DNA of 64,000 nt from Bacteroidales bacterium (GTDB lineage Bacteria > Bacteroidota > Bacteroidia > Bacteroidales > Salinivirgaceae): positions 48,248-112,247 of the forward strand of contig JAAYQU010000014.1 in NCBI GenBank assembly GCA_012519055.1. Direction: 5' to 3'. Below the pieces are notes generated by a model. It was not told the origin of the DNA. It searched no databases and saw nothing but the letters and a program-made list of their open reading frames with translations. Made by a program: the position numbers and the translations under genes. Of the stretch, positions 51,101 to 60,685 are shown piece after piece. The stretch's first letter is position 1, and every line of letters starts with the position of its first letter.

Positions 51101-54100
51101 TTTATCTGCTGGCACTTATAGTGTGACAGTAAGTGATATTAATGGTTGTCCACCAGCAGTTAGTTCCTCTTTTACAATTATCGAACCTGCTGTGATTACT
51201 ATTGACAGTGAGTCATATACCGATGTTAGTTGTTTTGGCGAGGTTGATGGTACAGTAACCATAGTTGCATCTGGTGGCACAGCACCTTTAACCTATACAA
51301 TAACCGGTGGTGCAAGCAACAACACCGGAGTTTTCACTGGTTTATCAGCTGGCACTTATAGTGTGACAGTAAGTGATATTAATGGTTGTCCGCCGGCAAT
51401 AAGTTCTACTTTTGTCATTATCGAACCTGCCGCTATCACTATTGACAGTGAGTCATATACTGATATTAGCTGTTTTGGCGCGGTTGATGGTACAGTAACT
51501 ATAGTTGCTTCAGGTGGTACAGCACCATTAACATATACAATAACCGGAGGTGCAAGTAACAACACCGGAGTTTTCACTGGTTTATCTGCTGGCACATATA
51601 GTGTAACAGTAAGTGATATTAATGGTTGTCCACCAGCAGTTAGTTCCTCTTTTACAATTATCGAACCTGCTGTGATTACCATTGACAGTGAGTCCTTTAC
51701 AGATATTGCTTGTTATAATGATAATAATGGTACAGTAACCATAGTCGCATCTGGTGGTACAGCACCTTTAACTTATACTATTACAGGTGGGGTTAGCAAC
51801 AATACTGGAATTTTCACCGGTTTATCTGCTGGCACATATAGTGTGACAGTAAGTGATATTAATGGTTGTCCCCCGGCAATTAGTTCCTCTTTTACAATTA
51901 CCAATCCTGATGAGATTGTGATTACAGAAGAGACGTTTACAAATATTACTTGCCATGGTGCTAACGATGGTGCAATAACATTTAAAGCTACGGGTGGCAC
52001 ACCTCCCTTAATTTATACCATTACTGGAGGAGATACCAATAGCACAGGAGAGTTTACAGGATTAGGTGAAGGTACATATCAAGTAACCGTTACAGACAAT
52101 AATGGGTGTATAAAAACAAGTGCTATTTACACAGTAATAGATCCCGATCCGATAGTTATTACTTTAATTGATTCACTATATTCGTGTGGTAGCTTACCAG
52201 TAATTGAAGCTGATACAACGTTCTTGCCTGACGGAGATGGAGATATATATACATCTACTATTACGCACGTTGATTTTGCCGATGGTGCTGTCGTACAAAG
52301 CACAGCAGATATTGAATCAATAGCAATCAATATGGAGCACTCTTACTTAAGAGACTTAACAATAAAATTAATTTGTCCTAATGGTAGTTCGTTAATGTTT
52401 ACAGACGAAGTTGGAGGTGGTAGGTACTTAGGCAAACCTGTTCGTGATCCCGGAGATGATGATTTGACCCCGGGTGAAGGTTTTACTTATATCTTTACTG
52501 AAGATTCAGAAGCCTTATATACTTGGGCAAATGTTCCTGAAGCAAGATATACCTATACTGATTTAGGGGGCAATGAACATGTAAACAAACTATATGTACC
52601 TGCAGGCCCATATAAACCTATGGGAAACTTCTCATCTTTAGTTGGTTGTCCACTTAATGGAGACTGGACATTAGAAGTAACAGACAATAATCCTGTAGAT
52701 AATGGATATATATTCAAATGGTACTTAAATTTTGCTCCGAGTACTTTCCCAGAAGGTTACTGTAATGGTATGGCTACTGTGGAAGCGACAGGAGGTGTAG
52801 GTGAACTAAGCTATATGTGGAGTAATGGAAACACAACAAACACAATACAAGATTTGTGTGCCGATACATATACATTAACAGTTACTGATGAAAACGGCTG
52901 CTATGCTACTCACACTGTAGTTATAGAAGACGTTGACATACAATTAACTATTACCGATACAGTTCATGTAACATGTTCAGGAGAATCTACTGGATCAGTG
53001 ACAGTTGAAGCTACTGGAGGCAATCCGCCTTACACATATATATGGGAAGATGGTACAATTAGTCAAACAATTGACGGATTGGCAGCTGGTTGGTATTTCT
53101 TAACAGTAGTAGATCGTAATTTGTGCGAACACTACGATTCTGTTGAAATAAAAACATTAAATGAAATAACAGTACTTTTCTCAAATATTGTTTCTCCTCT
53201 GTGTCATACCGATAACGGAGGTTCACACACAGGTTCGGCAACAGCAACTGCATCAGGAGGAGTTGGCAGCTATTTATACGAATGGTCTTCAGGAGAGATA
53301 GGACAAACAGCCAGCAATTTGGTTGCCGGATGGAATTGGGTTACAGTTACTGATGAAGCCAATTGTACTAAAATTGATAGTGTGGAAATTACAGAACCAC
53401 CATTGCTTGAAATAACAGATGTAAGTATTACAGATGTTTCATGTAACGGTGGAACAGATGGTAAAATAACCATTACAATTGCCGGAGGCAATCCTCCTTA
53501 TACTATTGAATGGTATTCGCCTGAACATCATCTTATTGGAATAGAAAGCTCTTTGACTTTCCGTCCGGCAGGCGATTATACTGTTAAAGTTAAAGATGCC
53601 AATGGTTGTACAATACCAGATTCTGTTATTACTATAGGTGAACCTGAAATCCTCGACTTTGATATAGATGTTACAGCAAGTGCATGTAATAATCCTACAG
53701 GTTCCGCAACTGTAATAAACATTACGGGAGGTAACGGTGGTGAAACTATTACATGGTATAATAGTGCAAACGTAAATATTGGAACAGGAGTCTCAATAGG
53801 TTCATTAGCAGTTGGAAACTATTCTGTTAAAGTCGAAGACTCAAAAGGATGTTCTGAAACAAAAGAGTTTGAACTAGAAGATAACTCTGATTTACAAATT
53901 GATGGATTTACTTGGCTAAGCCCAGTAAGTTGTTATGGTGAATGTGATGGAATTGCTCAAGTCAATGTTTCAGGTTCAGGTGCAATAGTTAGCTATATCT
54001 GGTCAACAGGTTCAACCACCGATACAGAAACATCACTTTGTGGAGGCTCAACAGTTAGTGTTACCGTAACTGATGAAAATGGTTGTACAGCCGATACTAC

Positions 54101-57100
54101 AATAATAGTTCCACAACCAGAAGAGCTTCAATTTAGCGACTTTACAATTACCCATAATCAGTGTTATGGCAACAATGATGGCTCAATAACAGCAATTGTT
54201 GAAGGAGGAACACCAACATATACTTTTGAATGGAGAGACGAAGACAACAATATACTTCCTTTCACCGGTGCAGTAGCTTCAGATCTATATGCTGGTAAGT
54301 ATTTTGTTACCGTATCTGATATTAATGGATGTCAGGCTAACGATAGTGTGGTCATTAATCCTGCAGTACAAATTGTTGTACATGTTTCTACAACTCAAGC
54401 AGACTGTGGTTTAAGCAATGGAACTGCAACATTAACTCCGGAAAATGGAATACCTCCATATACTTATCACTGGCCCGATCCAATAGGTAGTGTTACAACG
54501 TCAACCGTGGGTTCACTAGGCATAGGCATATACTACGTTACAGTAGAAGATGCTCTTGGCTGTGAGACAGTAGCACGTGTAGAAATTACCGACGTTGGAG
54601 GAATGTCTATTGTTGTTGATGTAACAGATGCTACATGCTATAATGGCAACGACGGAGAAGCAACAGTTGTCAGTGTTATAGGAGGAACAGGACTTGTTAC
54701 AATAACTTGGGAAGATGCATTTGGCAATATAATACCTGGAGGAAACACAGCATCAGGGCTTAATGGAGGAATGTATTATTACGTAACAGTAACAGATGAA
54801 AATGGCTGTGGAGTTGTGGAAGAAATATTTATAGGTCAACCCGCAGAGTTTGTGCTTACAGTTTCAGGTATCCTAGACGCGTCATGTTTTGGATACAACG
54901 ATGGAGCGGCAACAATTAGTGCGGCAGGCGGTAATGGATCTCCATATACTTATCTATGGCCAGACGGAGATACAAATAGCAGTCGTATAGATCTTGCTGC
55001 TGGCTCATACACTGTTACAGTGTTCGATAACTTAGGTTGCGAACAAACAACTGATTTTACTATTGGTGAACCAAGTTTAATTGAGTATGAATTAACTACA
55101 ACCAAACCTTCATGTGGTCAAAATAATGGTAGTTTGACTGTGTCAAATATCACAGGAGGTTCTGGAAGTGGTTATGTGGTTACCTGGTCAAATGACAATT
55201 GGAGTGTCGACTCTGTTGGTTTTGCAGTAACCAATCTTGTTGCAGGCATATACGACTTAGTTATCACTGATGACACAGGATGTTCAGTTTCAGAAACAAT
55301 AACACTAGAAAGCGATACAGATATGTATGCTGAGGTTATTGATATTACCCACGTAAACTGTGCTGGAGAGGTGACAGGTTCTGCAACCATAGGAATTATT
55401 GGAGGAACTGCGCCATACACTGTAAACTGGAGCAACGGACAAACAGGAATGACAATTTCTAATGTTGCAGCAGGCACTTATACGGCTACAATTACAGACG
55501 CAAATTTATGTGTAATTTACTTCGACGTTAATATAGAAGAGAATGCACCATTAGTAACAGACTTTGTGTTCACTCAACCGATAGTTTGTGCAGGTGACTC
55601 AATAGCATCTTTCTATGTTACAGTAACTGGTGGTGTTGCACCATACATATACCATTGGGAAGATGGTCTTGGAAATACTATTGGAAGTGATTCTGCACTT
55701 GTAGATATGACTGCGGGAACATACAATATTACAGTAACTGACAACTTGGGTTGTACAACGACTAACAGTATAACAATTGCATCCTCTGATCCGATAGCAG
55801 TTACTTTTGTAATTACTGAAACAGACTGTAGTGCATCAACAGGTAGTGTCAAAGCCAATGTTTCTGGAGGAGTTGCACCTTACAATTATAACTGGGCAAA
55901 ATATTTAGAACCAGGTGTTGTTATTGATGGCAACGGCACAGACTTTATTTATAACCTTGGAGTGGGTTATTACACACTTTCATTAACCGATGCCTTAGGA
56001 TGTGTTTACAGAGACACTGTTTTAGTTGAATCAACAACAGACATGGAAATATCTGTAATCAATACAGTTAGTGTTACTTGTCTTGGACGTAATGATGGAC
56101 AAGCCGAAGTGACAATTGTAAATGGACAAAGTCCATACACAATAATATGGGCAAACGGAGATATCAACAATACCACAGAAACATCATTTATTAATACTCA
56201 ACTGTATCAAGGAAATCAGATAGTTAGAGTTATTGATGCAAACGGTTGTGAACAGGTAACTAGTTTCACTGTGCCAACAGGCAACGCTTTATATGTTTCA
56301 TTAAGGTCATATCCTGACGTTGGTGGAGATGTGGCAGATTTCGGATTTGTTGAAGCCGGAGCAGTTGGTGGTATTCCTCCATATTCATACAATTGGGAAG
56401 ATGCTGAAGGAAACAACATTGGAACTAGTTATGTAATAACAAACTTGAATTATGGTTGGTATTATGTTACTGTAACCGATGCTAATCCAAATCCATGTCA
56501 ATGGATAGACTCAATTGAAGTGTTGAATAAAACAATATCTTACGATACAATATTTATCAACCATGTTACATGTCACGGGTTTAATGACGGTTCGATAAGT
56601 ATACAAGGAACAGGTGGTGAAGAACCATACCAGTACCGTTGGAGACACGACTCTTGGAGTACAGATTCTATTGGTAATACTATTACCAATCTAATAGCCG
56701 GTACTTATTATTTAACACTTACCGATAAGTATGGATTTGTTGAAATTACTGACTCAATAGAAATAACCCAACCCGAACCGCTTGGCTTGAATGCCATATT
56801 AGTACAAAAAACCGCGTGTAGCGAACCTACAGGTATAGTAAAAGCAGAATTACCTGAAAGTACAGGAGCTATCGCACCAATTACATATTATTGGACAAGC
56901 AGCGAGTGGCAAGACACGATAGTTAAAGTTGATAACCCAATACTTGATAGCGTTGGAATAGGAATGTACTACGTTACAATCGTTGATGCCAAAGGCTGTA
57001 CTGACACCGATACGGTAGAAATGATTGATAATAGCGATATGGTTGTCAGACTCATAACCTTCAGTCCACGTTGTTATGGAGATAATGACGGTGTAATCGA

Positions 57101-58721
57101 AGCAATTGTAACTGATGCAATAGGAGATATAATTTATATATGGTCGCATGATTCTACATTAAATGGTCCAAGAGCTGAGAATCTTGCCCCAGGCACTTAT
57201 TATGTCACTGTTACAGACAGTTCAACCTGTTATCGAACCGCTGAAGCAACACTAACAGAACCAGCACTACTTGAATTTAATGTTATTGACTCAGTTATGC
57301 CAATATGTTATTCTGACGTTAATGGCTCTGTAACCGCTGAAATATTTGGAGGAACTGCACCATATGTATTCAATGCATACCAGTACTCAAGCGGTATTTC
57401 ATATCAAGAATCTTCCACTGAACAATCTGATACTGTCACAATCGAAGGATTAAGTGGAGGTATATATAGACTACAAGTAGAAGACTCTTACGGCTGTTGG
57501 TCAGAACAAAAGGCACTAAATCTACGAAGTGTTGTACCATACATGACGGTTAGTATAGATATTGACAATCATCCATCTTGTAATAATCATACCGATGATG
57601 GACAATTGACAGCAAACGTGACGGCTTACGAACATCCGCATATTGAATTGCCAACACAGCCAAACGTAAATGACTATAACTTTATCTGGAATGATTCAAT
57701 AACAGGACAAACAATCAGTAATATTGGAGTAGGAGAACACACAGTTACTGTGACCTACAAAGACTATGGTTGTCCAGTCGAAAATTCAATATATCTCTTT
57801 GCTTTAACCAATATCACTGCTAATCCGGGATTTAGGTTTAAAGGAGAACTTTATGATGATAATTCAACATATTGTGTTGGCGATACCGTAGAATTGATAA
57901 GTTACTACAGCGTTCATGACCTTGATTATATCGACATAGGCTGCGATTCAATTACTTGGGAAAGCGTAAATAATATCATAGAAACGTACGATTCAACTTT
58001 CTATACAACTGTTAGCAGAAATAATGGAGACAACTATTATTATCTAACAGTATATAAAGATGGATGTTATGATACCGATTCTATAAAAGCTAACAACTTT
58101 GATTTTGCTGACGTTAAAGTATCAGCATACAAAATTGACCCCGATTTAGGTGGATTTAACGGTAACGAGCCGCTTGTATCGATATTTGTAGGCAACTCTG
58201 CTTTAGTGAAGATAGATCAAGAGGTAGAAGGAGCAGAATATACATGGAGTGAACAACTTTATACTACTGTTCAAGGCTTAACACAAACAGGAAGTTTTGT
58301 ACTTAACGAATCTAAAACACGTGCAATAGTTACGCCTATAGATAGTACATTCTATAAAGTTTTAGCTAAAACTCCTGCATTCGAACTCAGCGAGACAGAA
58401 ATGCACTACTGTTACAGTAAAGACTCAGTACTTGTAAGAGTATTAGGTGAATTTAATCCGCCAAATGCTTTCTCACCAAACGGAGATGGTTTCAACGACA
58501 CATGGAAAATGGAAGGATTCAAGCTCTTTAATACTGTTTCAGTGAAAATATTCAATCGTTGGGGACAACTTGTTTTTGAATCATCAGATCCAAATGCAGA
58601 ATGGGATGGAACTAACAAAAAAGGCAAAGATTTGCCTGTAGGAACATACTATTACATAATTGACTACTCAACTGATAGTTATTCGAAGAAAATATCAGGA
58701 CCAATAACAATTATACGATAG
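48189..58721 (+). CDS. Giant SprB-repeat cell-surface adhesin with T9SS type B sorting domain
   Basis: The 3510-residue protein has a signal peptide (RRLLIILSLALIPMTGLMA), an N-terminal domain beginning FYWKGGTGRWND, and roughly 30 SprB-type beta repeats of about 75-85 residues (each with C-x-G-x-x-D/N-G near the start and V-T-V-x-D-x-x-G-C near the end). Residues about 765-1324 are seven exactly 80-residue repeats. A proprotein-convertase-like P-domain (about 1340-1515) is inserted inside the next repeat. The C-terminus (about 3421-3510: NAFSPNGDGFNDTWKM, IFNRWGQLVF, WDGTNKKGKDLPVGTYYYII) is the gliding-motility-associated type B sorting domain. SprB-like proteins are T9SS-exported filaments used in adhesion or gliding. 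The PorP/SprF gene directly downstream is the expected partner. Whether the cell glides is not shown by this window. Confidence 0.93.
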   Translation: MKNFNPNNMRRLLIILSLALIPMTGLMARDFYWKGGTGRWNDPSMWELRAAKSVEGLVPSKTDNVFIDNYDSNIIIDNDVEVENLYWRSGKISGNPETKISSYGVIEVRSSVVDEFEGVWVLKTDSRGTINSDIKLKGSVYIDATGEVVLDTPVKTFADFIIIKGDVTVSSLIECNVLVLEGNEAYSILVNDATVRKDHLVIRENPNRKLKINGIKLERVTPRNITGKGELAKGGVYHFCNETDAKLVLKAAKAPVVTKSYVRFFVIWFDQETTEKGTFSSIYPTSGSGAVDSVIVHSSHPHSTDTIIRSFWQVTYHDNADASDLPLAIYEIEGVDNRHYSTDYALGTVYDSVAGVSTPGASDGSIFIKKIGSAPFTYTITGGSSNQDGVFTGLSEGYYNVTVSSDSSTCNKSTVLSNIEVSVRAPLSYDSLFTRRVTCTDDSDGIIRLYASGGSGSYEYRMSFSTDEGYPLYNVWQPSNEYLNLKSGTYEFVIRDAMQHLDSVDCGKISLINPKQLTINQVIRTHVVGCYGPTGAMEIIASGGHPRLQYSIDSGDTWSFSKLFEHLYPKSYKVHVKDSLGCEVNREGYDIISGPVELIIKKVTPQPVTLCYENNNGSIAIMAEGGWGNIEYFIENSTIGTRNNSSGNFLGLPVGKYAVWVKDDNDCETLYADSVEVTGPPKLEITGIDITHITGCYGDVTGSITVNATGGTGILQYSIDGGTSWHSSNVFGPLSAGIYQIRVKDENECTKGDVVEILQPDPISITSESYTNITCHNADDGTVTIEAEGGTAPLTYTITGGASNNTGVFTGLSAGTYKVTVSDANGCAEAISSDFTIINPDVITIDSESYTDVNCFGEVDGTVTIVASGGTAPLTYTITGGASNNTGVFTGLSAGTYSVTVSDINGCPPAISSTFVIIEPAAITIDSESYTDISCFGEVDGTVTIVASGGTAPLTYTITGGASNNTGVFTGLSAGTYSVTVSDINGCPPAVSSSFTIIEPAVITIDSESYTDVSCFGEVDGTVTIVASGGTAPLTYTITGGASNNTGVFTGLSAGTYSVTVSDINGCPPAISSTFVIIEPAAITIDSESYTDISCFGAVDGTVTIVASGGTAPLTYTITGGASNNTGVFTGLSAGTYSVTVSDINGCPPAVSSSFTIIEPAVITIDSESFTDIACYNDNNGTVTIVASGGTAPLTYTITGGVSNNTGIFTGLSAGTYSVTVSDINGCPPAISSSFTITNPDEIVITEETFTNITCHGANDGAITFKATGGTPPLIYTITGGDTNSTGEFTGLGEGTYQVTVTDNNGCIKTSAIYTVIDPDPIVITLIDSLYSCGSLPVIEADTTFLPDGDGDIYTSTITHVDFADGAVVQSTADIESIAINMEHSYLRDLTIKLICPNGSSLMFTDEVGGGRYLGKPVRDPGDDDLTPGEGFTYIFTEDSEALYTWANVPEARYTYTDLGGNEHVNKLYVPAGPYKPMGNFSSLVGCPLNGDWTLEVTDNNPVDNGYIFKWYLNFAPSTFPEGYCNGMATVEATGGVGELSYMWSNGNTTNTIQDLCADTYTLTVTDENGCYATHTVVIEDVDIQLTITDTVHVTCSGESTGSVTVEATGGNPPYTYIWEDGTISQTIDGLAAGWYFLTVVDRNLCEHYDSVEIKTLNEITVLFSNIVSPLCHTDNGGSHTGSATATASGGVGSYLYEWSSGEIGQTASNLVAGWNWVTVTDEANCTKIDSVEITEPPLLEITDVSITDVSCNGGTDGKITITIAGGNPPYTIEWYSPEHHLIGIESSLTFRPAGDYTVKVKDANGCTIPDSVITIGEPEILDFDIDVTASACNNPTGSATVINITGGNGGETITWYNSANVNIGTGVSIGSLAVGNYSVKVEDSKGCSETKEFELEDNSDLQIDGFTWLSPVSCYGECDGIAQVNVSGSGAIVSYIWSTGSTTDTETSLCGGSTVSVTVTDENGCTADTTIIVPQPEELQFSDFTITHNQCYGNNDGSITAIVEGGTPTYTFEWRDEDNNILPFTGAVASDLYAGKYFVTVSDINGCQANDSVVINPAVQIVVHVSTTQADCGLSNGTATLTPENGIPPYTYHWPDPIGSVTTSTVGSLGIGIYYVTVEDALGCETVARVEITDVGGMSIVVDVTDATCYNGNDGEATVVSVIGGTGLVTITWEDAFGNIIPGGNTASGLNGGMYYYVTVTDENGCGVVEEIFIGQPAEFVLTVSGILDASCFGYNDGAATISAAGGNGSPYTYLWPDGDTNSSRIDLAAGSYTVTVFDNLGCEQTTDFTIGEPSLIEYELTTTKPSCGQNNGSLTVSNITGGSGSGYVVTWSNDNWSVDSVGFAVTNLVAGIYDLVITDDTGCSVSETITLESDTDMYAEVIDITHVNCAGEVTGSATIGIIGGTAPYTVNWSNGQTGMTISNVAAGTYTATITDANLCVIYFDVNIEENAPLVTDFVFTQPIVCAGDSIASFYVTVTGGVAPYIYHWEDGLGNTIGSDSALVDMTAGTYNITVTDNLGCTTTNSITIASSDPIAVTFVITETDCSASTGSVKANVSGGVAPYNYNWAKYLEPGVVIDGNGTDFIYNLGVGYYTLSLTDALGCVYRDTVLVESTTDMEISVINTVSVTCLGRNDGQAEVTIVNGQSPYTIIWANGDINNTTETSFINTQLYQGNQIVRVIDANGCEQVTSFTVPTGNALYVSLRSYPDVGGDVADFGFVEAGAVGGIPPYSYNWEDAEGNNIGTSYVITNLNYGWYYVTVTDANPNPCQWIDSIEVLNKTISYDTIFINHVTCHGFNDGSISIQGTGGEEPYQYRWRHDSWSTDSIGNTITNLIAGTYYLTLTDKYGFVEITDSIEITQPEPLGLNAILVQKTACSEPTGIVKAELPESTGAIAPITYYWTSSEWQDTIVKVDNPILDSVGIGMYYVTIVDAKGCTDTDTVEMIDNSDMVVRLITFSPRCYGDNDGVIEAIVTDAIGDIIYIWSHDSTLNGPRAENLAPGTYYVTVTDSSTCYRTAEATLTEPALLEFNVIDSVMPICYSDVNGSVTAEIFGGTAPYVFNAYQYSSGISYQESSTEQSDTVTIEGLSGGIYRLQVEDSYGCWSEQKALNLRSVVPYMTVSIDIDNHPSCNNHTDDGQLTANVTAYEHPHIELPTQPNVNDYNFIWNDSITGQTISNIGVGEHTVTVTYKDYGCPVENSIYLFALTNITANPGFRFKGELYDDNSTYCVGDTVELISYYSVHDLDYIDIGCDSITWESVNNIIETYDSTFYTTVSRNNGDNYYYLTVYKDGCYDTDSIKANNFDFADVKVSAYKIDPDLGGFNGNEPLVSIFVGNSALVKIDQEVEGAEYTWSEQLYTTVQGLTQTGSFVLNESKTRAIVTPIDSTFYKVLAKTPAFELSETEMHYCYSKDSVLVRVLGEFNPPNAFSPNGDGFNDTWKMEGFKLFNTVSVKIFNRWGQLVFESSDPNAEWDGTNKKGKDLPVGTYYYIIDYSTDSYSKKISGPITIIR
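50481..52160 (+). repeat. Seven tandem 240-bp SprB coding repeats
   Basis: Unit borders at 50481, 50721, 50961, 51201, 51441, 51681 and 51921 with an exact 240-bp period (80 codons). Units 2 and 3 (50721-51200) recur as units 4 and 5 (51201-51680): I counted about 25 differences in 480 bases, giving only two amino-acid changes. Units 1, 6 and 7 are more diverged. Confidence 0.95.
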
Positions 58722-58734
58722 TCTGGCATATTTC

Positions 58735-58760
58735 TGAATCCGAGGAAAACCTCGGATTCA
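58735..58760 (+). other. Intercistronic stem-loop between adhesin and SprF-like genes
   Basis: TGAATCCGAGG pairs perfectly with CCTCGGATTCA around an AAAA loop, 14 bases after the adhesin stop and 28 bases before the next start. No T-run follows, so it more likely sets mRNA stability or partial attenuation between the two genes than full termination. Confidence 0.65.
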
Positions 58761-58787
58761 TGGAAAAGCCAAAACATTATTTTAAAA

Positions 58788-59738
58788 ATGAAAAAACAGC
58801 AAGCGATGAAAAAGATAAAAACCCTATTATTAATTGCAGCTCTCGGAATCAACTTTTCTCAGGCTCAACAAATGTACCAGTTATCGCAGTACATGTTTAA
58901 TGACTATGTGTTTAATCCGGCTATTGGTGGTATTCATGACTATTACCAGGTTCGAACTAATTATCGTTATCAATGGGCTGGAATAAAAGATGCACCAAGA
59001 ACATATCTTTTAAGTGCATATGGACCACACAAATCTATGCCTATGGGCTATGGTGGATTTATTTTTAGTGATGTTACAGGTCCAACAAATCAACTTGGAA
59101 TATATGGCTCATATGCATACAATGTGTTGGTTTATAGAGACATAAGAATTTCAGGAGGAGCCTTTTTGGGTCTTAAACAATTTAAAATAGATATGTCATC
59201 TTTAAGGTTTGATGTAGAGGAACCGGCTGTCTCTCTAAATCCTGACTACTATGTCAGGTACCTTCCCGATGCCAGTCTTGGTGTATATGCTTATAATTCA
59301 CAATTCTACTTTGGAATTAGCATGAATCAACTTTTTGGAAACAAATTGGAAGTTTTAGAAGAGTATAGTGGTAAGGTAATGTCTAAACTCAATAATCACA
59401 TATTTATCAACGGAGGATACCGCTACAATATCAACAGAGACATTGATATTGAAGGGGCTACTATGTTTAAGATAGTACGAGCAGCTCCTTTACAAATGGA
59501 CTTAAATGTGAAAGGAATATGGCGTAAAATGGCCTGGGCAGGTGTATCATGGCGAACAGGAGATGCTATTGCAATTATTGGTGGATACAATTATCAAGAT
59601 ATGTTGTATATAGGTTATTCGTACGACATAATGATAAGCAAGTTGCGTAATTTTGGCTCAGGTAGTCACGAAGTTATGATTGGTGTTAAGTTTAATAGAA
59701 TTAAGGATACAGGAGGAATACGTCGTAAAATTCGTTAA
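58788..59738 (+). CDS. PorP/SprF-family type IX secretion outer-membrane protein
   Basis: The 316-residue protein begins with a signal peptide (MKKIKTLLLIAALGINFSQAQ from the second Met at 58806; the first Met at 58788 adds six residues). The mature start QQMYQLSQYMFNDYVFNPAIGG is the family signature, followed by barrel strands and a basic tail. SprF and its paralogues are paired one-to-one with type B CTD proteins and are needed for their export or attachment. Its place 66 bases after the adhesin fits that pairing exactly. PorP itself is a core T9SS protein; here the gene order argues for a SprF-type role. Confidence 0.92.
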   Translation: MKKQQAMKKIKTLLLIAALGINFSQAQQMYQLSQYMFNDYVFNPAIGGIHDYYQVRTNYRYQWAGIKDAPRTYLLSAYGPHKSMPMGYGGFIFSDVTGPTNQLGIYGSYAYNVLVYRDIRISGGAFLGLKQFKIDMSSLRFDVEEPAVSLNPDYYVRYLPDASLGVYAYNSQFYFGISMNQLFGNKLEVLEEYSGKVMSKLNNHIFINGGYRYNINRDIDIEGATMFKIVRAAPLQMDLNVKGIWRKMAWAGVSWRTGDAIAIIGGYNYQDMLYIGYSYDIMISKLRNFGSGSHEVMIGVKFNRIKDTGGIRRKIR

Positions 59739-59767
59739 CTGTAGGATATATAATAGACGTACAAATA

Positions 59768-60163
59768 ATGAATACAGATAAAAAGAGCAGGTCGTTATCT
59801 CTTTGTCAAAATATTTTGTTAAGCCTTGTTGCTCTTTTAATAATTAATTCATGTTCAGGAGTTAGAGACAAATCAACAAATTTGCTGATAATTCCAAGAG
59901 ATACAATGATTCATGTGATTTCTGATATTCATATTGTTGATGCAGTCCTTATTAACGCATTAAATAACAGACGTATTGAAGTAAATACGGTACCGAATTA
60001 TTATGTAGATATTCTTGAACGGTACAATATTTCAAAAGAGAGATTTGATGTATCTTTGCGTTATTATTGTGACAACTTAGACGAATTTGATAAGATGTAT
60101 GACGAAATAATCGAAATACTTAGTACCAAACAAGCAGAATACGAAACTAAAACAGAACATTAA
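59768..60163 (+). CDS. DUF4296 lipoprotein
   Basis: The 131-residue product has a lipoprotein signal ending in INSC, then a DUF4296 domain: IIPRDTMIHVISDIHIVDAVL, then YYVDILERYNISKERFDVSLRYY and a final helix (DKMYDEIIEILSTKQ). DUF4296 proteins are small helical lipoproteins of Bacteroidota with no assigned function. It is 29 bases after the SprF-like gene and could be cotranscribed with it. Confidence 0.85.
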   Translation: MNTDKKSRSLSLCQNILLSLVALLIINSCSGVRDKSTNLLIIPRDTMIHVISDIHIVDAVLINALNNRRIEVNTVPNYYVDILERYNISKERFDVSLRYYCDNLDEFDKMYDEIIEILSTKQAEYETKTEH

Positions 60164-60240
60164 AAAGTACAAGTATTTATATAGTTTTTTTTAGATCTCC
60201 TAAAAAAACCATATATTGCAATCGTAAAATTTAAACTGCA

Positions 60241-60678
60241 ATGAGACAAAAAACAATTTTCTTAATCATAGGTATAGCAATTATAGCTGTAGTCGGATGT
60301 AAAAAAAATAAAGAGAATAATATTATCGGAACTTGGAAACAAATGGATTTTAGAGTACCCGACTCCACAACAAAAATAGCCAGATGGACCTTTTATGATG
60401 ATAAAACTGTTAAAGCTCGAATTTACAATCAAAAAGATAGTCTTTTAAGTTCTGTTGATGGAGATTACTCAATATTTAGAAAAAAATTTAAGCTAAGATT
60501 ACAAATATCTGACACCATTCGCTTTGAAGTAAATCAGGTAGATTATCGTGGAAATTACGTTATTGAAGTCATTTCACGAGATGTTTTACGCCTTGTTAGA
60601 GTAGAAGGATATAATGATAAAGCTGAGTGGAGTGATGGAGGGGATGTTTTTGCTCAACTTGAATTTTTGAAGGACTAA
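60241..60678 (+). CDS. Lipocalin-like small lipoprotein
   Basis: The 145-residue product has a lipoprotein signal (VVGC followed by KKNKENN) and then a beta-rich domain opening IIGTWKQMDF, with WTFYDDKTV and YSIFRKKFKL strands. The N-terminal G-x-W after the linker and the strand pattern fit the lipocalin-like (DUF5004/lipocalin_4) small lipoproteins of Bacteroidota. No function is known. An AT-rich stem (60186-60208) in the 77-base gap before it may end the previous message. radA follows after 7 bases. Confidence 0.72.
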   Translation: MRQKTIFLIIGIAIIAVVGCKKNKENNIIGTWKQMDFRVPDSTTKIARWTFYDDKTVKARIYNQKDSLLSSVDGDYSIFRKKFKLRLQISDTIRFEVNQVDYRGNYVIEVISRDVLRLVRVEGYNDKAEWSDGGDVFAQLEFLKD

Positions 60679-60685
60679 AACAGTT

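Noticed and set aside
51356..52000. Long antisense ORFs across the adhesin repeats
   Set aside because: They arise because the repeat sequence happens to keep an antisense frame open; all copies share it and none has a plausible domain.
50481..52160. CRISPR-like appearance of regularly spaced repeats
   Set aside because: The period is 240 bp, the whole unit is repeated with no unique spacers, and it is in frame in a coding sequence. It is a protein repeat array.
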